The notes beneath the pieces are model-generated. The model made no database searches. It was not told the DNA's origin and saw nothing but the letters and a program-made list of their open reading frames with translations. Below are positions 1 through 8,546 of a stretch of 64,000 nt of DNA, piece after piece (position 1 is the first letter of the stretch; each line of letters begins with the position of its first letter). The stretch spans positions 2,108,001-2,172,000 of the forward strand of contig CAWGLV010000001.1 in the NCBI GenBank assembly GCA_963823495.1, written 5' to 3'. The translations under genes were made by a program, and so were the position numbers. The stretch comes from DATDAH01 sp963823495. GTDB lineage: Bacteria; Actinomycetota; Acidimicrobiia; Acidimicrobiales; DATDAH01.

Positions 1-1
1 T

Positions 2-1069
2 CGGACCGACGAGGCCGCCAAGGCGCTCGACACCGTCGACCTCGAGGCCGTACCCGACGACGTCCTGCGCACCTACACGCTGTGTGTGCTCGCCGAGGCT
101 GCGGTGCTCATCGGTGATCGCGAGCGAGCGGAGCGGTTGAGGACGCTCATCGAGGACTCGACGGACGTGCACGCGACGATTGCCGGCATCGCCTACTGGG
201 GTGCCCGCTCGCGCTACCTCGGGCTGGTGGCCCACCTCCTGGGGGACCTGGACGGGGCGGTCGCCCTCCTTCGTCAGGCCGAACAGGAGCACGAGGCGAT
301 GCGCTCGCCACCGTGGCTGGCCCGCACCCGGTACGACCTGGCCCGGGTGTTGATCGACCGTGACGGTGACGGCGACCGGGCCCAGGCCCGTCGTCTGCTC
401 GACGCCGCCCTGGAGGTGGCGCGGGAGATCGGCGCGGCCCGCCTGGTGGAGCAGGCCCTGACCGAGAAGGTGGCCCTCCAGGGGCTGTCCGGTTCGGACC
501 CGGGGAGCTCCATCGACATGGTGGCGGCCGCTGCCGCCGCGGACGCCGAGGACGTCACGGGCCGGGCCTCGGCCGCCGGACGGGTGACGGTGGCCTTCTC
601 CGACATCGAGGGCTACACGCGCCTGACCGAGCGGGTGGGCGACGCCCGCAGCCAGGAGATCCTCCACGACCACAACGACCTGGTGCGAGCCGCACTCGCG
701 GCCAACGGGGGGACCGAGGTCAAGAGCCAGGGCGACGGCTTCATGGTCGTCTTCGACCAGCCGACCGCCGCCGTCGAATGGGCGACCGACGTGCACCGGG
801 CGGTGACGGCCCACGAGTTCGGCCCCGATGTCGAGGCGCTGCGCATCCGCATCGGCATGCACGAGGGCGACGTGATCTCCGAGGACGCCGACTTCTACGG
901 TCGCACGGTCATCCTGGCGGCGCGTGTCGGCGCCGTGGCCAAGGGCGGCGACACCCTCGTCACCGACCACGTACGGGGTCTCCTCGGCGACGAGGTCTCC
1001 TTCGGCGAGCCCGTCGAGGTCGAGTTGAAGGGCCTCTCGGGCACCCACGTGCTGCACCGGGTCCGGTGA
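2..1069 (+). CDS. Class III adenylate/guanylate cyclase with helical (TPR-like) N-terminal region; 5' end outside window
   Basis: The reading frame is open from the left edge, so this is the last ~355 residues of a longer protein. The first ~150 visible residues are Ala/Leu/Arg-rich paired helices of TPR type. Residues ~190-350 form a class III nucleotide cyclase domain. The first metal Asp sits in FSDIEGYT, the second in KSQGDGFMVVF, and the substrate-contact Lys in EVKSQGDG; an LKGLSG motif closes the domain. In the segment usually written VNxAAR the Asn is Ile (VILAAR) while the Arg is kept, so the transition-state pair is incomplete. The family makes cAMP or cGMP, and actinobacterial members often follow an ATPase/TPR sensor. 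I infer a large signalling protein with AAA/TPR parts upstream. Whether it is fully active is uncertain. Confidence 0.85.
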   Translation, partial: RTDEAAKALDTVDLEAVPDDVLRTYTLCVLAEAAVLIGDRERAERLRTLIEDSTDVHATIAGIAYWGARSRYLGLVAHLLGDLDGAVALLRQAEQEHEAMRSPPWLARTRYDLARVLIDRDGDGDRAQARRLLDAALEVAREIGAARLVEQALTEKVALQGLSGSDPGSSIDMVAAAAAADAEDVTGRASAAGRVTVAFSDIEGYTRLTERVGDARSQEILHDHNDLVRAALAANGGTEVKSQGDGFMVVFDQPTAAVEWATDVHRAVTAHEFGPDVEALRIRIGMHEGDVISEDADFYGRTVILAARVGAVAKGGDTLVTDHVRGLLGDEVSFGEPVEVELKGLSGTHVLHRVR

Positions 1070-1078
1070 GGGTCAGGA

Positions 1079-1915
1079 CTACATGAGTGCGGCGACGAAC
1101 GTGTCGGGCTGCTCCATCGGCGGGTCGTCGGCGGCGCCGTCAATGATGTGCAGCGGCCATCCGAACCTGGTGCTCGCCGACTCGGCGATGCGCACGTTGT
1201 TCGCACGGTCACCGCGGCCCCACACGGGCTCGGTCGGCGTGGAGATCGACTCGAGCTCCGCCAACGGTATGGGTGGCACCCCCATCTCGCCCATGAAGGT
1301 CTTCATCGCGGCCTTGACGGCCGGGTTCCGGGCCCGGTTGATCGAGTAGTCCCGTAGCGCCTGCCATTTGTCGCCGAGTGCCTGTTCGACCGGCGCGGCG
1401 TCAGCGAGGCACTGGTTCATGAACCGCTTGTGGGATCGTTCGCCCGGGCGCAGCATGAAGCCGATGAGGCCGAGCGCGAACCGTGGGCTCGGCCGGAACC
1501 TGGCCAGCCCGAGCGAGTCGACCAGGACGAGCCGTTCGATTCGCCCCGGTCGGCTCGCGGTGTAGCGGGCGGCCACAGAGCCTCCGAGGATGTGTCCGAC
1601 CAGCACCGGCCGCCCGTGGCAGCAATCGTCCAGCAGTGCGTCGATCCACGCGAAGACCCGCTCGGCATCGAGACCGGCGGGGTGGGTTTCGGACTGCCCA
1701 TGGCCGGGGAGGTCCGGGGCGACGGTGCGGTGGGCCTTGGACAGGGCAGGGATCACGCGGATCCAGCGCTCCTTGAACTCGCCGGGCCCGTGCAGCAGGA
1801 CGAGTGGCGGGCCCGAGCCGGCCGCGAGGACCGCGGTCGGTATGCCCGCGAGGTCGACGGTCCGCTCGGTCGCATCGAGTCCGTCGAGCAGCCGGCTGCG
1901 GGCGGACCCGCTCAC
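1079..1915 (-). CDS. Alpha/beta-hydrolase fold protein lacking nucleophile and catalytic His (probable pseudoenzyme)
   Basis: A 278-residue alpha/beta-hydrolase. The GTG start at 1915 was chosen because it overlaps by 4 nt (GTGA) the original stop of the upstream methyltransferase and has a GGGAG stretch ~9 nt before it. The fold is clear: the oxyanion strand VLLHGPGEF, a DLPGHGQS turn, and a late acidic WGRGD. The nucleophile elbow reads GHILGG where active enzymes have GHSLGG, and the region of the catalytic His reads GAADDPPMEQP instead of a GAGH-type motif. Two of three triad residues are therefore gone. The frame itself is intact. It may be a dead enzyme, a binding protein, or a gene at an early stage of decay; the broken neighbours favour decay. 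Confidence 0.75.
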   Translation of the reverse strand: MSGSARSRLLDGLDATERTVDLAGIPTAVLAAGSGPPLVLLHGPGEFKERWIRVIPALSKAHRTVAPDLPGHGQSETHPAGLDAERVFAWIDALLDDCCHGRPVLVGHILGGSVAARYTASRPGRIERLVLVDSLGLARFRPSPRFALGLIGFMLRPGERSHKRFMNQCLADAAPVEQALGDKWQALRDYSINRARNPAVKAAMKTFMGEMGVPPIPLAELESISTPTEPVWGRGDRANNVRIAESASTRFGWPLHIIDGAADDPPMEQPDTFVAALM

Positions 1916-2555
1916 GACCGGACTCCCGTCGTGAGGACCATCGGTTGGTCGATGGGTGTCCGACCATCCCGGACGTAGGGCTGCCAGGCCTCGCTCACCT
2001 GGGCCTCCATCGCGTGCTCGCAGCCTCGGGCGCGCTGGCGACGAACGGACCCATCGGAGTGAGGTTGATGTACTGCCACAGGAACTCGGCCGGCAGCGGG
2101 AGATCGAGGCCTGCGGTGTAGACGCCCGATTCGACCGCGCCGAAGCCGGCGTTCTGCAGCAGTGCGACGTGGGTGTCGGGATCATGCATCGAGAACACCA
2201 TCCGTACGAACCCGGCCAGGTCAGTGCTGATGTGGTCGACGATGGCCTGTTCCATGAGCTCGAACGCCGGGGGGATGGGCCCGGCCGTGCTGATCACCAC
2301 CCGGCCCCCGCCGGTCAGGACGCGGTACATCTCGGCGAGGGCGGCGGGGCGGTCTTCGACGAACATCAACGCGAGCTGGCACAGCACGACGTCGAACTCG
2401 CCGTCGGCGAACGGCAGTGCCGCAGCGTCTCCTTGGCGCCACTCGATGGGTGCGCCCCCGGGACGAGGCAGTGACGACGCCAGCTCGAGCATGTCGGGGG
2501 AGAGGTCGACACCGGCCACTGAGCCGCGATCACCGACCGCCTCGGCCGCGCGACC
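1912..2555 (-). pseudogene. Type 11 SAM methyltransferase, 5'-truncated and frameshifted
   Basis: The conserved core reads GSVAGVDLSPDMLELA, then a DAAALPF loop and FDVVLCQLALMF, which are class I SAM-methyltransferase motifs. Motif I (the GxGxG loop) and everything before it are missing: the frame upstream of ~2555 is the antisense of a vapC remnant. At the 3' end the frame runs into a stop at ~1995. A shift of one base near 2015-2035 restores a family-like tail ending MVLTTGVRS, with its stop at 1912-1914. That stop overlaps the hydrolase GTG, so the two were once a coupled operon. Both lesions are read directly from the sequence; the family assignment is by motif. Confidence 0.75.
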
Positions 2556-2558
2556 GGC

Positions 2559-2687
2559 GCTCCTGCAACGGCTGACGCTGTCTACGTGGCCCTTGCCGAG
2601 CGCTTTGGCTGTCCGCTTGTCACGGCCGATCAGCAGCTCGCCTCGGCACCGTGCGTCACCTGTTCGGTCGAGGTGCTCCACTCCTGA
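2559..2687 (+). pseudogene. VapC-type PIN-domain toxin, 3' remnant
   Basis: A plus-strand frame, too short for usual gene calls, reads ADAVYVALAERFGCPLVTAD, then QQLASAPCVTCSVEVLHS and a TGA. This is the typical C-terminal third of a VapC PIN-domain RNase, including the late acidic residue of the active site (LVTAD). No start, no earlier PIN residues and no VapB antitoxin are present. The left edge abuts the broken methyltransferase gene in head-on orientation, which marks a recombination joint at about 2555-2559. Confidence 0.7.
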
Positions 2688-2757
2688 CGACCGAGATGGC
2701 CGTTTGCGGACACCTCAGGCTTTGCCCCGACTGAATCCTCGGGGACATGCCCCAGCT

Positions 2758-3183
2758 CTAGCAGTCGGCGAGGGTGGCGTAGACGGCCTCCGCCTCGGAG
2801 CCGACGGATCGGACCGCGGTGTCGACTGCGGACACGTTCTCGCTTGTGATTTCACCTCCGAGTGTGGAGATCGCTTCCTCGAGGTCGTCGACGGCCTGTT
2901 GCAGCGCACCCACCTCGTCGGCTGCTGCATCGCTGGCTACGTCTCGGAGCTCGCCGAGGTCGTCCCGCACTTGCCCGACGGCCGAGTCCAACCCGTCGGT
3001 GCCCTCGGCCACGAGATCGAGGTTCGCGAGCGAATCGATACTCGCCCTGAGGGACTCGCCGGCGTCGCAATATCGATCCTGTGCCGATTCGTCGTCACCG
3101 CAGCCGGGAAGGACGACGATCGCGAGAAGTGCTGCGGCCGCAGCGTGTCCGATGGCCGAACGAGTGGACTGCGAAGGGTTCAT
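2758..3183 (-). CDS. Small secreted lipoprotein, function unknown
   Basis: A 141-residue protein with a lipoprotein signal: short charged N-terminus, a hydrophobic Ala/Leu run, then the lipobox VVLPGC (Cys ~28). The mature part is acidic and mostly helical, with Asp/Glu-Ala patterns suggesting a coiled coil. It has one Cys near its start (DRYC) and one as its last residue, which could form a disulfide. It stands alone with its own promoter-like box, TAGAGT at 3191-3196, 7 nt before the ATG. The protein at 16178-16693 has a similar layout: lipobox, early Cys, helical body, late Cys. No function is recognised. Confidence 0.7.
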   Translation of the reverse strand: MNPSQSTRSAIGHAAAAALLAIVVLPGCGDDESAQDRYCDAGESLRASIDSLANLDLVAEGTDGLDSAVGQVRDDLGELRDVASDAAADEVGALQQAVDDLEEAISTLGGEITSENVSAVDTAVRSVGSEAEAVYATLADC

Positions 3184-3190
3184 GATCTGG

Positions 3191-3196
3191 ACTCTA
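3191..3196 (-). promoter_or_regulatory. -10-like box TAGAGT for the lipoprotein gene
   Basis: TAGAGT lies 7 nt before the ATG at 3183, a spacing that suggests a leaderless transcript. Confidence 0.5.
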
Positions 3197-3271
3197 GACC
3201 GGGGCTCACGCCGACCGGACGGGTGAACTTGCTGTCACCCGGGGTGAGTCATTGGATCGGATCGGACGTGA

Positions 3272-3967
3272 GTCTCAGCGGTCGTTCTCGCAGCGTTCAC
3301 CCAACGCGACCTGATCGAACGCCTGGCCGGCGACGACCGGAACTACGTGGTGCAGTGGGCCGAAGTCAGTATCGAGACGCTCTCGCGCGGGTTCGAACTC
3401 GACAGCGCGACCACAGAGCTCAACGACGTGTTCTTCGGTGGGGGAGCGGTGAGCTTGCTCCCGACGGTCTGGTTGATCCTGGTGGCCTCGGCGAACGGCG
3501 GGCTGATGTCTCGAACCGGGATGCTGAAGACGGCGATCGCGCCGCTCCTGCGATGGGCCAGGACGCCCGGTCGGCTGATCGTCGCGTCCGCGGCGACGAC
3601 GACCGGCTTCAACCTTGCGATGGCGGACCCCTACGTGTCGATCATCGTGGGGGCCGAGACCTACCGAGATCGTTTCAAGCAGGCCCGGCTGGATCCGGTG
3701 GCCCAGTCGGCATCGATGGCTGCCTCGGGAACGCTGCTCTCGAGCATCATTCCGTGGAACGTGCACGGCGCGTTCGTCGCCGGGGTGCTCGGCATCGGGA
3801 CGCTCAGCCTCGCCGGATACGCGGTCGTCATCTGGCTGACGCCGCTCGTGTTGATCGCCGCCGCTGTGCGACTCTCCCGCAAGGACGTCATCCCCACGAC
3901 GTCGAATCCCGACGACGTGTACGGCACACCCCCCGACAAACCGCCAGAACGGCGAACGTCGATTTGA
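3272..3967 (+). pseudogene. NhaC-family Na+/H+ antiporter, C-terminal half only
   Basis: The frame opens right after a TGA at 3269 and contains about 230 residues, against roughly 450-500 for the family. What remains matches the second half of NhaC-type antiporters: FFGGGAVSLLPTVWLILVA, the GFNLAMADPYVSIIVGAETY helix pair, SGTLLSSIIPWNVHGAF and several membrane segments. The N-terminal half is absent and no good start codon precedes the homologous part; a GTG at 3347 is the first in-frame candidate. I take it as a truncated, non-functional remnant. Confidence 0.7.
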
Positions 3968-4148
3968 ACCGATTCCTCCGGGCGATCCACGGCCTCGCAG
4001 CCGTCGCCCACCAGTGGACAGGAGCCTCGTGTTGGTCGATGGAGTGGCCCACGGGATCTGGAACGCGAATAGCTTCATCAGCGTGCGACCACCACCACCA
4101 TCTGCTGCTGCTCGGTCGCGGTAGCGGGCCCCACACGAGCGAAGCAGG

Positions 4149-6551
4149 GTGAACCGAGTGAACGACACAACTCACGGCGAGACCATGGCCGGGGTGCAGG
4201 TGTTCTCCGCACCTTCGGACGCGCCTCGCGTCCGGTGGAGCACAGATTTGATCTCCGCGGGCCTCATGTCGGTGGGGCTGGTCCTGTTGATTCTCGTCGC
4301 CGCCAACGGGTCGACGCTCGACGACAACACGCTCGAGTTCGTCGGCACACTGCCGGGTTGGCTGCTCTGGCTCGGCCAGGTGGCCTACCTCGTCGGCCTG
4401 CTGTACGCGTTCGCATTACTGGTCGGGGTCGGGGTCTTCGCCCGTCAGCGGTTGGAACTCCTGCGTGACATGGTCCTGGCTGCAGTGCTCGCCATCGTCG
4501 TCGTTGTGGTCCTCACCCGCTGGATCGACAACCGCTGGCCGGAGTTGGCATTCTTCGACCTGCAGAGGACGAGAGAGACGTTCCCTGCGTTCTTCGTCAC
4601 CACCTCGGCGGCGATCCAGGCCGCAGCCTCGCCGTGGCTCACCGCCCCGACGCGCAAGGCCGGATCGACGTTCATTCTCGCTGCTGTGGGCGCCTCCGTG
4701 GTGGGCGGAGTCACGACCGTCAGCGACGCGCTCGGGGGCCTCCTCGTCGGGCTGATCGCTGCAGCAATCATTCGGTATGTGTTCGGCACCTCGGCCGGGC
4801 TTCCCTCCACGAACCGACTGCGGGAGGGATTGGCCGATCTCGGTGTCCAGATGGAGACGCTTCGCTATCTCGACGAGCAGCCCATCGCAGCGCTCGTGCT
4901 GTCGGGAACCATGACCGACGGCCGGGGTGTGTTCGTCTACGGACTGGGCCGCGACTCGTGGAGCACCCGTCGGTGGGCCCGATTGTGGCGGCAGGCGTGG
5001 TACCAGGCCGACGACGCGCAGTACGGCTCGGATCGACGGCAGCAGATCGAGCACGAATCGCTGGCGTTGCTGTTGGCGGACAAGCACGGTGTCTCGGTTC
5101 CAGAGTTGGTGACGGTGGGGATGACCCGTCGCGACGACGCGTTGCTCGTCACCGAACTGGCCGACCACACACTGGCGAACGCGACGGCCGACGACGTCGA
5201 CGACGACCTGCTCGACGCAGCCTGGGCGCTGCTCGGCGGTCTCCACGAAGCCGGGATCAGCCACGGATCGCTCGACGACATCCACATCTGGGTCGACGCG
5301 TCGGGCGGGCTGCAGTTGATGGGGTTCAGCGATGCTGCGATCAGCCCGAGCGACGCTCAGATCAACGAGGACGTGGCTGCAATGCTCGTCCTGACGACCA
5401 TCGGCGCCGGCGCCGATCGTGCCATCGCTGCGGCCCGCAGAGCGAGGGGCGACGACGATCTCGTGGCGATGCTTCCGGTGCTCCAGATTGCTGCGCTGAA
5501 CGCCCGGCTACGCAATCACGCAAAGCGTCACAAGCTCAAGATCAGCCATCTCCGCAAGCAGACGGCCGCGGCGCTGGGGGTCGACGTTCCCCCGACCGAG
5601 CAGTTGACACGCGTCACGTGGAAGAGCGTGCTCATGACGGCGTTCGTCGGGCTGGCTGTGTACACGCTCATCGGCGGGCTGGCCCAGGTCGGGTTCGACA
5701 CGATCGCCGACAGCCTGGCCGACGCCCGTTGGAGCCTCGTTCTGCTGGGTGTAGCCCTCGCTGCGACGACGAACTACACCGACGCCGTCGCGCTGGCTGC
5801 GGTGTCACCGAAGCCGGTCCCGGTCGGCGTCACCACCATCGAGCAGTTCGCGATCGGCTTCGTCAACATCGCCGTCCCATCCGCAGCCGGTCGCGTCGCG
5901 ACCAACGCCCGCTACTTCCAGAAGTTCGGCATCAGCCCGGTCACCTCGACCACCACCGGGGTGATCACTGGGTTCATCGGGTTCGTCGCGCAGGCCATCC
6001 TGGTCCTGCTGACGGTCGTCGCCGGCTCCGGCAGCATCGACCTGTCAGAGCTGCAGGGTGGCGGAGCCGTGCTCCGCCTCCTCGGGATGGCGGTGGTCAT
6101 CTTCGTTGCGGGAATCGCCGTCGTCGCGGTCGTGCCGGTCTGGCGGCAGTGGGCATGGAGCAAGATCGACAAACCACTGTCGCAGATCCGCGACGCCCTG
6201 CGGACACTGAGGGAGCCAAAGGTCGCGCTGACGGCGCTCGGCGGCTCGATCGGCACCGAGGTCCTGTACGGCGCCGGATTCGCGATGTGCGTCGTCGCCG
6301 TCGGTGGCTCGGTGACCCTTGGACAGGCGATCTTCATCAACGTCACCGTCTCGCTGTTCGCTGGGCTGATGCCAGTGCCCGGCGGCGTTGGCGTCAGCGA
6401 GGCCGGCATGACCGCGGGCCTCCACGCCATCGGCGTCGCCAGCGGGACCGCGGTGTCGGCCGTCCTCATCTATCGGTTGGCGAGCTACTACCTCCCACCG
6501 CTGTGGGGCTACGTCAGCCTGCGCTGGCTGACCAACCACGACTACCTCTGA
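4149..6551 (+). CDS. Multidomain membrane protein: PAP2-like membrane part, pseudokinase, LPG-synthase/flippase-type membrane domain
   Basis: An 800-residue protein. Residues ~30-215 hold six or so membrane helices; the last (SDALGGLLVGLIAA) resembles the closing segment of PAP2 phosphatases but without a full catalytic set. Residues ~245-470 look like an aminoglycoside-phosphotransferase/kinase fold. The catalytic loop reads HGSLDDIHI where kinases have HGDL..N, and the metal loop reads GFSDAA, so phosphotransfer is unlikely. Residues ~490-795 are a UPF0104 domain, the membrane domain of lysyl-phosphatidylglycerol synthase (MprF-type flippases), with the typical PVPGGVGVSEAG loop. No aminoacyl-transferase domain is present. 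The role is inferred to be handling of a lipid or lipid-linked substrate, perhaps gated by the pseudokinase. Flanked on both sides by pseudogenes but itself intact. Confidence 0.8.
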   Translation: MNRVNDTTHGETMAGVQVFSAPSDAPRVRWSTDLISAGLMSVGLVLLILVAANGSTLDDNTLEFVGTLPGWLLWLGQVAYLVGLLYAFALLVGVGVFARQRLELLRDMVLAAVLAIVVVVVLTRWIDNRWPELAFFDLQRTRETFPAFFVTTSAAIQAAASPWLTAPTRKAGSTFILAAVGASVVGGVTTVSDALGGLLVGLIAAAIIRYVFGTSAGLPSTNRLREGLADLGVQMETLRYLDEQPIAALVLSGTMTDGRGVFVYGLGRDSWSTRRWARLWRQAWYQADDAQYGSDRRQQIEHESLALLLADKHGVSVPELVTVGMTRRDDALLVTELADHTLANATADDVDDDLLDAAWALLGGLHEAGISHGSLDDIHIWVDASGGLQLMGFSDAAISPSDAQINEDVAAMLVLTTIGAGADRAIAAARRARGDDDLVAMLPVLQIAALNARLRNHAKRHKLKISHLRKQTAAALGVDVPPTEQLTRVTWKSVLMTAFVGLAVYTLIGGLAQVGFDTIADSLADARWSLVLLGVALAATTNYTDAVALAAVSPKPVPVGVTTIEQFAIGFVNIAVPSAAGRVATNARYFQKFGISPVTSTTTGVITGFIGFVAQAILVLLTVVAGSGSIDLSELQGGGAVLRLLGMAVVIFVAGIAVVAVVPVWRQWAWSKIDKPLSQIRDALRTLREPKVALTALGGSIGTEVLYGAGFAMCVVAVGGSVTLGQAIFINVTVSLFAGLMPVPGGVGVSEAGMTAGLHAIGVASGTAVSAVLIYRLASYYLPPLWGYVSLRWLTNHDYL

Positions 6552-6703
6552 CGATCTTGCTCGGTCACCGCACCGGGCGCGACCGAGCCACCCGGGTCGC
6601 TGTCCGGCCGGGGGACCGAGATCATCAGCTCGTCTGCCAACCCGCCATTCGACATCTCGGCGGGATGCAGACTCAGCGCATTCGAGCATGCCGACCCTGT
6701 TGA

Positions 6704-7639
6704 TCGGCCAGCCGGAAAACCTTCCGAAACACCCAGGAGGAACTCGCGGTTGCGAGTCGAGAACGCCGACATCGCCCGATCGGTCCACGTCGCCATGTCG
6801 TCGTCGGTCATCACTCCTACCAGTCGAAGATCCATGCGTTCGCAGGCTGTACGTCGATTGCGTCGTGGGGGGAGCACTCGGTTGACGGTGGGGTGTACGT
6901 GGGCCGCAACATGGACTGGACGCCGACGTTCAACGAGTTCGCTCAGGTGTTGACCGTGCGGTCGCCGACGGACGGTTCGTATCGCACCGCGACGGTCGGT
7001 TGGCCCGGCATGACCGGAGCGATGTTTGCGATCAACGAACACGGCGCCTACGTCGACCTGCATGACGGCACCAGCATGGGGGGTTCGATCGTGTACATGT
7101 GACGACCACCGATCGTGAACGTCTACCTCGATCTCCTTGCCGAGACGGCGACGCTGGAGGGGTTGGTCACACGCATCAACGGCACCGCGCAGAGCACGTC
7201 GACCATCGTGACGGTGGCCGACGAAACCCGGGCCGTGTCGATGGAGTGCACGTCGCTCGGCGGAAACCGCCTCCGTGACCCGGGTGAGAACTCGCTGGTG
7301 GTGGTGAACAGCTTCCTCGACGCTGACTGGGGCCTCGGTGCGCGCGAGACCGTGAGCAACTCGCTGCGTCGATTCTCGAACATGACCGATCGCCTCGCCG
7401 AGCACCCCGGGACCGTGGACGCGGAGACCATCCGTAACCTGATGGACCTGACGCTGTTCGACAAGGACGGCAACTTCATCGAGGGCGGTGGGTGCACGAA
7501 GCCGACCAAGCAGGACGCCGACGCGACCAACTACCAGACGGTGGTCGACACCCGACGACGACAGCTGTGGATCAAGATCCCCTCACCTGACCACTTCGCG
7601 GACTGGACGCACTTCGACCTCCCAGAGCTGTGGGGTTGA
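6704..7639 (+). pseudogene. Ntn-type linear-amide hydrolase (C45/choloylglycine hydrolase-like) interrupted by TGA
   Basis: One frame runs from 6704 to 7639, broken only by a TGA at 7100-7102. Before the stop it reads HAFAGCTSIASWGEH and GGVYVGRNMDWTP, giving the Cys that serves as N-terminal nucleophile in this family and the nearby RNMDW motif. After the stop it continues as VNVYLDLLAETATLEGL and ends with the family-like TNYQTVVDTRRRQLWIKIP. The two halves are in the same frame, so a single nonsense change splits the gene. The part before the Cys has no convincing start or signal peptide. The 6552-6703 stretch upstream shows no gene I can support. Confidence 0.75.
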
Positions 7640-7669
7640 CCTCGCTTCGCTTCCCCGACTGACACGCCG

Positions 7670-8394
7670 ATGTCGGTGTTGCCTGCCCAACAGGGCTCGG
7701 CTGAGGACCTGATCTCGGGGGCGCTCGATACCATCCAGCCGATTCTCGAGTATCTCGGCGTGATCGCGTTCGCAATCACCGGTGCGCTGGTCGCCGGCCG
7801 CAAACGAATGGATATCGGTGGTGTGCTCGTCCTCGGAGCGATCGTTTCGGTGGGCGGCGGCACCCTTCGTGACCTGCTCCTTCAGCGGACCGTGTCTGGG
7901 TCGAGGACCCAGCCTTCCTGGCCGTCGGCGTGGCGAGCGCCACGCTCAGCATTCCGTTGTTCCGCGTCGCTTCCACGCAGGTCAGCAAGGCCTACTGACT
8001 GGTCCAGGCCTTCGATGCTTTCGGACTTGCGCTGTTCGTCGTCACCGGCACCAATATCGCCCTCGTTGCCGGCGCGAACGATGTGGCCGCAGCGGTGATC
8101 GGTGTGATCTCCGGTATCGGCGGCGGGATGATCCGCGACATCCTCGCCAACGACATCCCCGGCGTGCTCACCGACGGACGCCTCTACATGGCGGCGGCAC
8201 TCGCCGGCGCCATCACCTACATTCTGTTGCTCCAGCTGGACATCTCTGCGGTGTACGTGCTGTGGGTCCCGATCGTCATCATCCTCGCCCTCCGCTACGC
8301 CTCCCTGCGCTACAACCTCGGACTCCCGACCTTCATCATCGACGAATCCGCCGACCCAGGCCAACACGACAGCGACCACCCGCCGCCGACGTGA
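7670..8394 (+). pseudogene. TRIC-type cation channel (YicG/UPF0126 family) with a frameshift and a nonsense codon
   Basis: The first ~75 residues (ILEYLGVIAFAITGALVAGR, then GGGTLRDLLLQR) are a clean start of the bacterial TRIC family. Near 7892-7897 one base is missing. In the shifted frame the text continues as VEDPAFLAVGVASATLSIPL, then a TGA at 7996-7998 stands where Trp is expected (KAY-stop-LVQAFDAFG), and the second repeat follows (GTNIALVAGANDVAAAVIGV and GGGMIRDILANDIPGVL). Two independent lesions make it a pseudogene. Only the C-terminal half from the Met at 8083 could still be translated. The 8395-8515 stretch after it holds nothing I recognise. Confidence 0.8.
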
Positions 8395-8515
8395 GGTCGC
8401 GTCACACCGATGAATGACGAACGACAGAACACGCCGCTCGATCGAAGCGCTCCCTGCTCTGAATCGCGTGTCGCGCGCGTGTCACGTGTTCTGAGATGCG
8501 GCCCTCAAACACAGC

Positions 8516-8543
8516 CTGACCTGGGCGTTTCTGCCCAGGTCAG
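8516..8543 (-). terminator. Hairpin after ssrA
   Basis: An 11-bp perfect stem (8516-8526 with 8533-8543, sequence CTGACCTGGGC) and 6-nt loop lie just past the tmRNA 3' end on the minus strand, followed by a modest T-containing stretch. Position and symmetry fit an intrinsic terminator. Confidence 0.65.
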
Positions 8544-8546
8544 TCG

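Noticed and set aside
3968..4148. Possible gene remnant (a LVLVDGVAHGIWNANSF-like frame)
   Set aside because: Too short and without a secure family match. The stretch is treated as non-coding.
6542..6835. Possible ~97-residue minus-strand gene between the flippase-like gene and the amidase
   Set aside because: No recognisable domain, no promoter box, and it overlaps the ends of two other genes. It lies in a decaying stretch.
7100..7102. In-frame TGA as selenocysteine, or TGA as Trp (also at 7996)
   Set aside because: No SECIS-like hairpin is apparent and the family does not use Sec. TGA is the normal stop for most genes in the window, so a recoded TGA is not plausible.
1..8546. Duplicate of the ssrA 3' end as an attachment site
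   Set aside because: I looked for the T-arm/acceptor sequence on both strands left of ssrA and found no convincing copy, so attL/attR are not claimed.
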